Source: an uncultured Lachnospiraceae bacterium (lineage in GTDB: Bacteria > Bacillota > Clostridia > Lachnospirales > Lachnospiraceae). Taken from it: a DNA stretch of 5,031 nucleotides. The position numbers and the translations under genes are program-made. The notes beneath the pieces are model-generated. The model was not told the DNA's origin, searched no databases, and saw only the letters and a list, made by a program, of their open reading frames with translations. Shown here in pieces: positions 1-5,031 of this stretch (positions are counted from its first letter, which is position 1; every line of letters begins with the position of its first letter). The stretch spans positions 1 through 5,031 of the forward strand of contig CALZPS010000138.1 of assembly GCA_945827765.1 (NCBI GenBank). The letters are read 5' to 3'.

Positions 1-45
1 ACACAAGGAGTATCGTCGGCAGCGTCAGATGTGTATAAGAGACAG
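1..45 (+). other. Illumina Nextera i5 adapter (synthetic, not genomic)
   Basis: Bases 1-4 match the end of the P5 oligo, 5-12 (AAGGAGTA) match an 8-base Nextera i5 index that I recall as S507, and 13-45 match the Nextera read-1 transposase adapter, ending in the 19-base Tn5 mosaic end at 27-45. The same 45 bases recur in inverted orientation at the other end. This is sequencing adapter left in the assembly. Any reading frame starting here, such as an ATG at 29 giving the peptide MCIRDS, is artificial up to base 45. Confidence 0.98.
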
Positions 46-46
46 C

Positions 47-334
47 CTTACGGACTTTTCATCATATGCATTTGACTTTGAATATCTGGGGATTCCCGTC
101 ATTCACTTTATTCCGGACACGGAAGAATTCAAATCCGGATTGAATGGATATCGGGAGTTGAATTATCCGAAGTCATTTTGGGATGATGTGGCAAACAATC
201 ATGCAGATACTGTGAAGAAACTGTGGGAGTATTCATGGCAGAAAAACGAGGGGGCGATAGCTACATTTTATTCTGTGGCAAATATCAGGGATGAAATATA
301 TTACAATATAAAAAATGTAGAATATAGGCAGTAA
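47..334 (+). CDS. CDP-glycerol glycerophosphotransferase-like protein, C-terminal fragment (5' end cut by contig edge)
   Basis: This is the last 95 residues of a protein whose start lies outside the contig. The visible part opens with LTDFSSYAFDFEYLGIPVIH, which matches the conserved LITDYSSxxFDFxYLxKPVI block of the CDP-glycerol:poly(glycerophosphate) glycerophosphotransferase family (TagB/TagF type). An acidic DTEEFKSGLNGY segment follows, as is common in that family. These enzymes work at the inner face of the membrane and move glycerol phosphate from CDP-glycerol onto teichoic-acid-like or other phosphoglycerol-decorated polymers. The last 50 or so residues are less typical but end at a normal TAA. 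The frame continues upstream into adapter sequence, so residues encoded before base 47 are not real. The LCP gene downstream fits a wall-polymer role. The exact substrate, and whether this domain belongs to a larger multidomain glycosyltransferase, cannot be told from the fragment. Confidence 0.7.
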   Translation, partial: LTDFSSYAFDFEYLGIPVIHFIPDTEEFKSGLNGYRELNYPKSFWDDVANNHADTVKKLWEYSWQKNEGAIATFYSVANIRDEIYYNIKNVEYRQ

Positions 335-391
335 AGAGGAAAGGGCAAATGTGAAATAGTGAAAAGGGAAGTACAATAAATGTTACGTGTC

Positions 392-416
392 AATCATATT
401 AATAATATACATGATT
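392..416. repeat. AT-rich imperfect inverted repeat
   Basis: AATC (392-395) pairs with GATT (413-416). Inside it ATATT (396-400) pairs with AATAT (404-408) around a 3-base loop, with four unpaired bases (409-412) on the right arm. The stem is almost entirely A-T, so it is weak as an RNA hairpin and is not a terminator. As DNA it could be an operator or simply part of an AT-rich promoter region. Confidence 0.3.
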
Positions 417-635
417 ATTGCTATTCCAAGTTATACTGAGGGGGCAAGAAATATATCTGGTGAATGAAGAATGTGGAAAAGAAGGATTGGATTCGGGGTC
501 TTATGCGCAGGATGTAGCAGATGCGGTGAATGTCAGAGAACAAGAAATCGTGACAAATTTCAGTCACAACAGACCAGATGGGCGAAGTTGTTTTACAGCA
601 CTTGATTTGTGCGAAGGATTAACTACCAGAAAAAA

Positions 636-644
636 GAAGGAAGG
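636..644 (+). promoter_or_regulatory. Ribosome binding site fixing the LCP start
   Basis: The purine run GAAGGAAGG ends 7 bases before the ATG at 652. It selects that ATG over the in-frame TTG at 418, which lacks a comparable site. Confidence 0.75.
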
Positions 645-651
645 ATACACA

Positions 652-2118
652 ATGAAACATTCAAAAAATTTACACATCAACCAATGGCTGGGGTACACCT
701 TGCTTGCTATCTATGCTGTTGTAGCAAGCGGTATGATATACTACTGCATAAAATTAAATATGTTCCCAGCAATTTATCTCGTGGTGATTGCCGTTGTCCT
801 GTCAATCTTAGGTGTTGTGTTTTTTCTCATGCATAAACGGCTGGGAACATCCATCGCCGCGAGTATATTGACAGTGATTTCCATCGTGGTTTGTATGGTG
901 GGTACATTTTACATTTTCCGTACCAATCATACGCTCGCGGAAATCACCACTGCGGATACACAGCTTGACATCGTATCGGTCTATGTGATGGACGATGACC
1001 CGGCGGAAGTGCTGGAGGATATCAAGGGATACAAAATCGGGATTCTTGAAAGCACAGACCGGGAAAATACCGACAAAACGATAGATGATTTGGAAGATTC
1101 GCTAGACTTTGTATTGGATACTATCGAGTATGAAAATTTATTTACAATGATGACTGACCTGAAAAAGCAGGAAATACAGGCCATCATCATAAATAACGCT
1201 TATGTGGGGATTGCTGCCGATGTGGAAGAATATAACTGGGTATCCACGGACATCAGGAAAATCACGGAAGTAATGCATGAGATTGAGATTGTTGCCGATG
1301 ATAAGCTGCCGGTGGATATGCCGGAGACATTTGTTATGTATCTGAGTGGAATTGATACTTACGGCGGAATTTCCGCACGCTCCCGCAGTGATGTAAATAT
1401 CCTTGCGGTGGTCAATACAAAGACGAAAAACGTACTGCTTTTATCCACTCCGCGCGATTCGTATGTAGACTTTTCGGTGACAGGCGGTGCCAAGGATAAA
1501 CTGACCCATGCCGGTATTTATGGAGTGGAGGCATCCATTGATGCACTGGAACGACTGTATGGGATTCATGTTGATTATTATCTTCGGGTAAATTTCACAG
1601 GATTTATCGAGATTATCGATGCCCTTGGAGGAGTTGAAGTGTATTCGGATTATGATTTTTCCGTGCGAAATATCCGCAGCTATCAGAAAGGCATGAATCA
1701 ATTGACAGGTCTTGAGGCATTGGCATTTGCCAGAGAACGGTATAGTTTCCCGGAGGGTGATTTCCAACGCGCGAAGAACCAGATGGAAGTCATCCGTGCC
1801 GTGATCCAAAAGTGCGCATCTTCTTCGATGCTTGTGAATTATACTTCTGTCATGAATGCGGTTGCCGGCAGCTTTGAGACCAATATGCCGAATGATCAGA
1901 TTGCGGCACTTGTGAAGATGCAGCTGTCTGATATGGCCCAGTGGAATGTGACTTCGTATACAACGGACGGACATTCCAGATATGCACAGACATACTCCAT
2001 GCCGGGGACGGATCTGTATGTAATTGATTTGGATCCTGCATCCATTGAGGAGGCGAAACGGCTGATTCAGGAAATATATAATACGGAAACGCAGAATCCC
2101 GAGGTGCGGGTGGAATAA
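652..2118 (+). CDS. LytR-CpsA-Psr (LCP) family wall-polymer transferase with extra extracellular domain
   Basis: 488 residues. Three membrane segments lie at about 11-33, 37-59 and 64-89, followed by a large extracytoplasmic part. Residues about 225-390 are the LCP catalytic domain: LSGIDTYGGI (231-240), RSDVNIL (245-251), STPRDSYV (265-272), KLTHAGIYG (283-291), DALGGVEVYSDYDF (323-336) and the arginine-rich LAFARERYSFPEGDFQRAKN (357-376), which is typical of the lipid-pyrophosphate binding site. LCP enzymes move lipid-linked polymers such as teichoic acid or capsule onto peptidoglycan outside the membrane. Between the last membrane segment and the LCP domain, residues about 102-215 form an extra domain with DIKGYKIGIL and KQEIQAIIINNAYVG, resembling the lobe of a type 2 solute-binding protein (inference). 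The start is ATG 652, with a strong ribosome binding site; the open frame continues upstream to 415 without recognisable sequence. A glycerophosphotransferase-like gene precedes it, consistent with acting on that polymer. Database annotators often call such proteins transcriptional regulators, which is misleading. Confidence 0.9.
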   Translation: MKHSKNLHINQWLGYTLLAIYAVVASGMIYYCIKLNMFPAIYLVVIAVVLSILGVVFFLMHKRLGTSIAASILTVISIVVCMVGTFYIFRTNHTLAEITTADTQLDIVSVYVMDDDPAEVLEDIKGYKIGILESTDRENTDKTIDDLEDSLDFVLDTIEYENLFTMMTDLKKQEIQAIIINNAYVGIAADVEEYNWVSTDIRKITEVMHEIEIVADDKLPVDMPETFVMYLSGIDTYGGISARSRSDVNILAVVNTKTKNVLLLSTPRDSYVDFSVTGGAKDKLTHAGIYGVEASIDALERLYGIHVDYYLRVNFTGFIEIIDALGGVEVYSDYDFSVRNIRSYQKGMNQLTGLEALAFARERYSFPEGDFQRAKNQMEVIRAVIQKCASSSMLVNYTSVMNAVAGSFETNMPNDQIAALVKMQLSDMAQWNVTSYTTDGHSRYAQTYSMPGTDLYVIDLDPASIEEAKRLIQEIYNTETQNPEVRVE

Positions 2119-2145
2119 GAGTATATTTATTTAACGGATTTATTA

Positions 2146-2170
2146 CGCCAAAGCACAATAAGCTATGGCG
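2146..2170. repeat. Hairpin immediately upstream of a promoter
   Basis: CGCCA (2146-2150) pairs with TGGCG (2166-2170) and AGC (2152-2154) with GCT (2162-2164), with one A-A mismatch and a 7-base loop. No T-run follows on either strand, so it is not a standard intrinsic terminator. It sits 27 bases after the LCP stop codon and ends 3 bases before the -35 box of the next gene. It could stabilise the 3' end of the LCP transcript or act as a protein-binding site next to the promoter. Confidence 0.5.
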
Positions 2171-2173
2171 GCA

Positions 2174-2203
2174 TTGACTATTCTGGCGATATTGTGGTAA
2201 AAT
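2174..2203 (+). promoter_or_regulatory. Sigma-A type promoter for the 76-residue protein gene
   Basis: The -35 box is TTGACT (2174-2179) and the -10 box is TAAAAT (2198-2203), each 5 of 6 to consensus. The spacer is 18 bases and there is an extended -10 TG at 2195-2196. Transcription should begin near 2210, leaving a leader of about 25 bases before the ATG at 2236. This promoter makes the GTG at 2194 impossible as a start on this transcript, because it lies upstream of the predicted transcription start. Confidence 0.7.
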
Positions 2204-2220
2204 GTTGGCACGTTAAAATA

Positions 2221-2227
2221 AGGGAGG
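2221..2227 (+). promoter_or_regulatory. Ribosome binding site of the 76-residue protein
   Basis: AGGGAGG lies 8 bases before the ATG at 2236, a near-ideal Shine-Dalgarno site. It supports that start rather than the upstream in-frame GTG at 2194. Confidence 0.85.
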
Positions 2228-2235
2228 AATTACAG

Positions 2236-2466
2236 ATGATAAGCCCGGTTTCCGTAATGAAAATGCTCGGGGAGCGAAAGACATTTATCGCGAACCATCC
2301 GGAGTTTTTTGGATTTGTTGTAAGTACATTCGGCAAAAAAATAGATGCCGGAACCATGATAGAATTGAAGGTGACCCGACCGGGAGAGAAAGCTGAGGTT
2401 TCGACGGTTGAAGTGCAGGAGTCAGAATTGAAATTATTTGAGGCATTGCAGGATGTGATGTCCTGA
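2236..2466 (+). CDS. Small soluble protein of unknown function (76 residues)
   Basis: I do not recognise a named family. The protein has no signal peptide, membrane segment or cysteine. The pattern suggests an N-terminal helical part (about 5-33, with the short motif NHPEFFGFV at 20-28), then two strands (about 40-48 with MIELKVTRPG and 54-61), then a C-terminal helix (63-75). Hydrophobic residues alternate regularly, consistent with a small folded alpha-beta domain rather than random sequence. It is very likely expressed: it has its own sigma-A promoter and a strong ribosome binding site, and ends at TGA. The carboxypeptidase gene starts 75 bases later with no clear terminator between, so the two are probably co-transcribed. 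A role in wall metabolism would be guesswork from position alone. Confidence 0.8.
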   Translation: MISPVSVMKMLGERKTFIANHPEFFGFVVSTFGKKIDAGTMIELKVTRPGEKAEVSTVEVQESELKLFEALQDVMS

Positions 2467-2469
2467 TTC

Positions 2470-2503
2470 CTGTTTCTGCGAGACAAAAAGTATGAAGAAA
2501 CAG
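2470..2503. repeat. Hairpin between the small gene and the carboxypeptidase gene
   Basis: CTGTTTCT (2470-2477) and AGAAACAG (2496-2503) form a perfect 8-base-pair stem around an 18-base loop, 3 bases after the stop codon at 2464-2466. The loop is long, the stem is AT-rich and no T-run follows, so it is not a convincing terminator. It could act as a transcript-processing or stabilising element between two co-transcribed genes. Confidence 0.4.
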
Positions 2504-2541
2504 AAAGCAATAGATACTGATAGAAAAAACATGCAGATATC

Positions 2542-3366
2542 ATGGTAAGGAGTACATTAGAATTGGAAAACTATATTGAAACAGAACACCGTCGGCAGAA
2601 CATGCGTGTGCAGAGGAGAAACAGATATTTTACAATAGGATATATATGCTGTCTGTTAGTGATTGCGCTGGCCGCAGGATTTTTGGTGGAGAAGGAAAAA
2701 GCTGCGCAGGAAGTGAGTAATACAAAGCAAGAAGGGACAACGAGCGATGTGCCGAATCTCACTTTGCCCATAGAAGAACAGCCACAGGTGACAAAAAAAG
2801 GATTGATCAATAATGAATTCCTGACATTGGTCAATCCGTGGCATGCAATTACCGGGGAAAATGAGGTGAAACTGGCAGAATTAAGTAATGGATATTTGGT
2901 AGATGAGCGTTGTTATCAGGATTTGCAGAATATGATGGATGACTGCCGTGCATCAGGGATGACGCCGGTGATTTGTTCCGCCTACCGTACTCATCAAAAA
3001 CAGGAGACCTTATTTAACAATCAGATGAATGCCTATATCGCGCAAGGATACTCCGAGGAGGACGCGAGGACGGAAACTGCAAAAAGCATTGCTGTTCCGG
3101 GGACAAGTGAGCATGAGCTTGGCCTGGCACTGGATATCGTGGATTATAATTATCAGTTGCTAAATGAAGGGCAGGAAGATACGCCGACACAGAAATGGCT
3201 GATGGAGAATAGCTGGAAATATGGCTTTATCCTGCGTTATCCGAACGATAAAAGTGAGATTACAGGCATTATTTATGAGCCGTGGCATTATCGCTATGTG
3301 GGAAAAACAGCGGCGGCGGAAATCTTTGAAATGGGAGTTTGTCTGGAAGAATATCTGGAAGAGTAG
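2542..3366 (+). CDS. VanY-type D-alanyl-D-alanine carboxypeptidase (peptidase M15), membrane-anchored
   Basis: 274 residues from ATG 2542. A basic N-terminus (HRRQNMRVQRRNR) precedes one membrane anchor at about 30-49, then a polar linker to about 90 and an extracytoplasmic M15 zinc peptidase domain. Seen motifs: SAYRT (146-150) with the arginine that contacts substrate in this family; SEHELGLALD (189-198) giving zinc ligands H191 and D198; and YEPWHYRYV (245-253) with catalytic E246 and third zinc ligand H249. All active-site residues are present. The family removes the terminal D-Ala from peptidoglycan stem peptides. Start choice is open: ATG 2542 has no Shine-Dalgarno site, whereas AAGGAG at 2547-2552 points to an in-frame TTG at 2563, giving 267 residues and leaving all domains intact. 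It probably shares the transcript of the small gene upstream and is followed by an intrinsic terminator. VanY-like enzymes are common housekeeping proteins in Firmicutes, so glycopeptide resistance is not implied. Confidence 0.92.
   Translation: MVRSTLELENYIETEHRRQNMRVQRRNRYFTIGYICCLLVIALAAGFLVEKEKAAQEVSNTKQEGTTSDVPNLTLPIEEQPQVTKKGLINNEFLTLVNPWHAITGENEVKLAELSNGYLVDERCYQDLQNMMDDCRASGMTPVICSAYRTHQKQETLFNNQMNAYIAQGYSEEDARTETAKSIAVPGTSEHELGLALDIVDYNYQLLNEGQEDTPTQKWLMENSWKYGFILRYPNDKSEITGIIYEPWHYRYVGKTAAAEIFEMGVCLEEYLEE
2547..2552 (+). promoter_or_regulatory. Possible ribosome binding site for an internal TTG start of the carboxypeptidase
   Basis: AAGGAG lies 5 bases into the open frame that begins with ATG 2542 and 10 bases before the in-frame TTG at 2563. 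No comparable site precedes the ATG. If used, translation begins at 2563 and the protein loses 7 residues. Confidence 0.5.
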
Positions 3367-3438
3367 GGAAAATCCAGGTGTGCTGTTGGAGGCACCGGGA
3401 GGTTCAAGCGAAAAGGTTAAGAAATATTTAAGATTTAT

Positions 3439-3474
3439 GTCGGGGGATTATTAAACTCCCGACTTTATCATTTT
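3439..3474 (+). terminator. Rho-independent terminator after the carboxypeptidase gene
   Basis: GTCGGGGG (3439-3446) pairs with CTCCCGAC (3456-3463) as an 8-base-pair GC-rich stem with one G-U pair and a 9-base loop. A T-rich tail follows (3464-3474). It lies about 70 bases after the stop codon at 3366 and separates the carboxypeptidase transcript from the two-component genes, which must have their own promoter or rely on readthrough. The bases between the stop and the stem show no gene. Confidence 0.85.
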
Positions 3475-3553
3475 ATCGTAAACTCAATGAAGAGACTGAT
3501 TCAAAAGATGAGAATGTGATGCGTGCAAATACCAACGTGAAACTAAGAAAAAC

Positions 3554-3559
3554 GGGAGG
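3554..3559 (+). promoter_or_regulatory. Ribosome binding site deciding the response regulator start
   Basis: GGGAGG ends 7 bases before an in-frame GTG at 3567. That GTG places the first beta strand of the receiver domain right at the N-terminus, as usual in the family. The upstream in-frame GTG 3516 and ATG 3519 have no comparable site and would add 16-17 residues. Confidence 0.8.
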
Positions 3560-3566
3560 AAATGAA

Positions 3567-4274
3567 GTGGACTGCGAAACGATACTGGTTGTGGATGATA
3601 ACAGAGAAATCGTGTATTCTATCAGCGAATTGCTGAAGTATGAAGGATACAATGTCGTGAAAGCGTATGATGGGATGGAAGCATTGGAGGCAGTAGAGGC
3701 AAATAAGATAGATCTCATTCTTCTGGATGTGATGATGCCGAGGCTGAATGGACTTTCTGCCTTAATGAAATTGCGGGAGCATCACAAGATTCCGGTCATC
3801 ATCCTGTCGGCAAAGACGGAGGAGAGCGACAAGGTATCCGGTCTCGTGCTGGGGGCGGATGATTATATCAGCAAACCTTACAATTCTGCAGAATTGATTG
3901 CCAGGGTAAAGGCACAGCTGCGCAGGTATAAAATGTGGGGCAATGCGATGCCGAAGGCAGACGAGGACAGATTGGTAAACGGAGGACTGGTGTTGGATAA
4001 AAAGCAGCGTATCGCATTGATTGACGGACAGGAGGTTCGCTTGACAGCCAAGGAGTATCAGATTTTGCTGCTTTTCATGGAACATCCCGGACAAGTATTT
4101 TCTTCCGAACAAATTTACGAGCATGTCTGGAATGAGGCAGCAGATTTTGCTGTGGAAAATACAGTTATGGTACATATTCGTCACATTCGGGAGAAAATTG
4201 AGATTGACACAAAGAATCCAAGATATGTAAAGGTGGTGTGGGGAATTGGGTATAAAATGGAAAAATATGAATGA
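3567..4274 (+). CDS. VanR-like OmpR-family response regulator
   Basis: 235 residues from GTG 3567. The receiver domain (about 4-120) has the acidic pair D10-D11, phospho-acceptor D54 in LILLDVMMP, the conserved serine S81, Y100 and K103 in GADDYISKP, then LIARVKAQLRRYK (110-122). The C-terminal winged-helix DNA-binding domain (about 137-232) has LTAKEYQILLLFMEHPGQVF (159-178), the recognition helix ENTVMVHIRHIREKI (197-211) and the wing ending VWGIGYKMEK (224-233). The tryptophan in that wing and the receiver-linker sequence resemble enterococcal VanR as I remember it, so it belongs near that branch. All phosphorylation residues are intact. It acts as a cytoplasmic transcription factor activated by the kinase encoded next, whose gene overlaps it by 8 bases. 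It has no clear promoter of its own: 3475-3566 holds no good -35/-10 pair that I can see. The target genes are unknown; the wall genes upstream are candidates by position only. Confidence 0.93.
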   Translation: MDCETILVVDDNREIVYSISELLKYEGYNVVKAYDGMEALEAVEANKIDLILLDVMMPRLNGLSALMKLREHHKIPVIILSAKTEESDKVSGLVLGADDYISKPYNSAELIARVKAQLRRYKMWGNAMPKADEDRLVNGGLVLDKKQRIALIDGQEVRLTAKEYQILLLFMEHPGQVFSSEQIYEHVWNEAADFAVENTVMVHIRHIREKIEIDTKNPRYVKVVWGIGYKMEKYE

Positions 4275-4985
4275 GAAAGGCGAGGAGAAACAAAAGAGTG
4301 GAAAGCCGGACATTAAAATCCGGGATGTCGCGGCGATAATTGTGAAGAACAAAACTGTACAGAAAGGTGTTGCTGTTCTGCTCGGTGCGATAGGGATTGT
4401 GTTTTTAATCAATCTCTTTGGTTATTATTATTACACGAGTACTACTACGTGGTTTGTGGGTGCGTGGATTAATCTGTTTTTGAGTGTGCCGGTCATTGTG
4501 TTTGTGTCCGCGTGGCTGGAAAGAAAATACAAGGACTGGATTCCGGCGGCTGAGCATTTTTACGAGGAGTGGAAAGAACAGTATAAGCGGCAACAGCGAA
4601 TGATACTTCGTGTTTTTTTACTCTTGATGGTTTTTGCCTGTGTGATATTTATGAACCGTTACGAATTTTATGGTTACAATTATGCCAAATTTTATTTGTT
4701 GTTTGCTACGTTTATCCTGCAATGTGCAGTCAGCGAAATTCTTGTCATCCGTTTTATGATGAAACGGCTTGATATGTATATGAATCAGATAAATGAAATC
4801 AATAAGGATACAGTGGAGCAGGCACTGGCAAAGGCGCTGGAAATTGAAAAAACGAGTATGGAGAAGGTATCGCGCAGTGACCAACTGAGGATGGATTTGA
4901 TTACGAATGTCTCGCATGACTTGAAAACACCGCTGACCTCCATGGTGGGGTACATCGAACTGCTGAAAAAAGAAGAGCTGAGTGA
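4267..4985 (+). CDS. Sensor histidine kinase, N-terminal part (3' end cut by contig edge)
   Basis: 239 whole codons are genomic; the frame then continues open into adapter to the contig end with no stop, so everything after 4985 is artificial. ATG 4267 overlaps the regulator gene by 8 bases, suggesting translational coupling, since the site before it is weak. A basic cytoplasmic N-terminus is followed by four predicted membrane segments (about 34-54, 63-82, 112-130, 141-163) with only short outside loops. A charged cytoplasmic loop (83-111) lies between the second and third. A helical linker, probably a coiled coil (about 170-205), leads to the HisKA dimerisation domain with the H-box MDLITNVSHDLKTPLTSMVG (209-228). 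H217 is the phospho-accepting histidine. The ATP-binding domain is missing because of the contig edge, not because the gene is broken. There is no HAMP domain and no sizeable extracytoplasmic sensor, so the signal is probably read in or at the membrane (inference). Its partner is the regulator just upstream. Confidence 0.92.
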
Positions 4986-5031
4986 CTGTCTCTTATACAC
5001 ATCTGACGCTGCCGACGATACTCCTTGTGTA
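4986..5031 (-). other. Illumina Nextera i5 adapter, reverse complement (synthetic)
   Basis: Bases 4986-5004 (CTGTCTCTTATACACATCT) are the Tn5 mosaic end used in Nextera libraries. The rest of the adapter runs to 5018, the complement of the same 8-base index fills 5019-5026, and 5027-5031 is the complement of the P5 tail. It mirrors 1-45 exactly. A reverse-strand frame beginning here with MYKRQS is an adapter artefact. Confidence 0.98.

Larger units (their letters stand above)
335..651. other. 317-base region without a confident gene
   Basis: No GC-rich terminator hairpin follows the gene ending at 334. The region holds an AT-rich inverted repeat near 392-416 and a TATAAT-like hexamer (TATACT, 432-437) without a convincing -35 box, so no promoter is called. 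From 415 to 651 one frame is free of stops and runs straight into the LCP gene. It could be read from a TTG at 418, but no good ribosome binding site precedes that codon and I recognise nothing in its 78 residues. It is most simply an untranslated leader for the LCP gene; an eroded gene remnant is the alternative. Confidence 0.5.

Noticed and set aside
383..411. Possible promoter TTACGT / TATACA with 17-base spacing
   Set aside because: The -35 box matches consensus at only 2 of 6 positions, too weak to call.
609..836. 75-residue forward frame overlapping the LCP N-terminus
   Set aside because: It overlaps the LCP membrane segments in another frame, has no ribosome binding site, and its translation shows no domain.
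1441..1974. 177-residue reverse-strand reading frame
   Set aside because: It lies wholly inside the LCP gene, whose protein motifs are clear, and its translation is rich in His, Ile and Arg with no recognisable domain.
3367..3454. Forward frame continuing past the carboxypeptidase stop
   Set aside because: It is an out-of-frame continuation from inside the carboxypeptidase gene that runs into the terminator, with no start signal or domain.
3762..4412. 216-residue reverse-strand reading frame
   Set aside because: It is antisense to the response regulator and kinase starts, both strongly supported. Its composition (many His, Cys, Phe) is that of a shadow frame.
2542..4985. Vancomycin-resistance operon (VanY, VanR, VanS)
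   Set aside because: No D-Ala-D-Lac or D-Ala-D-Ser ligase, VanH or VanX gene is present, a terminator separates the carboxypeptidase from the regulator, and VanY-like and VanR-like proteins are common in Firmicutes without resistance.
4785..5000. Reverse-strand frame beginning MYKRQS
   Set aside because: Its first residues are encoded by adapter and the rest is antisense to the kinase.
1..5031. Composite transposon or linear element bounded by inverted repeats containing a Tn5-like mosaic end
   Set aside because: The repeats continue beyond the mosaic end into Nextera primer, sample index and P5 sequence, which are synthetic. No transposase is encoded.

Overview
This is an assembled contig from a low-GC Gram-positive bacterium, probably a Clostridia/Lachnospiraceae-type Firmicute. 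The evidence is protein style, strong purine-rich Shine-Dalgarno sites, a sigma-A type promoter, and a monoderm cell-wall gene set. Both ends are synthetic. Bases 1-45 and 4986-5031 are Illumina Nextera i5 adapter with the same 8-base index, in inverted orientation. Genomic DNA therefore runs only from about 46 to 4985, and both terminal genes are cut by the contig ends.

Layout, all on the + strand: (1) the C-terminal end of a CDP-glycerol glycerophosphotransferase-like (TagF/TagB-type) enzyme, 47-334; (2) about 317 bases with no confident gene, holding an AT-rich inverted repeat and an unexplained open frame that runs into the next gene; (3) a LytR-CpsA-Psr (LCP) family membrane protein, 652-2118; (4) a short gap with a hairpin followed directly by a good sigma-A promoter; (5) a 76-residue soluble protein of unknown function, 2236-2466; (6) a VanY-type M15 D-alanyl-D-alanine carboxypeptidase, 2542-3366, followed by a clear intrinsic terminator, 3439-3474; (7) a VanR-like OmpR-family response regulator, 3567-4274; (8) an 8-base-overlapping sensor histidine kinase, 4267 to the contig edge, cut just after its H-box.

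The genes form a cell-envelope neighbourhood. The first enzyme type builds phosphoglycerol polymers, LCP enzymes attach such polymers to peptidoglycan, the M15 enzyme trims peptidoglycan stem peptides, and the two-component system may sense the envelope. The shared theme follows from the families. A common regulon is inference, because a promoter and a terminator divide the cluster into at least three transcription units. I see no vanH/A/X-type genes, so this is not a vancomycin-resistance operon despite the VanR- and VanY-like members. I found no clearly new system. The most unusual items are the LCP protein's extra extracellular domain, the kinase with four membrane segments and almost no extracytoplasmic sensor, the small unknown protein, and the adapter-derived peptides at the ends.
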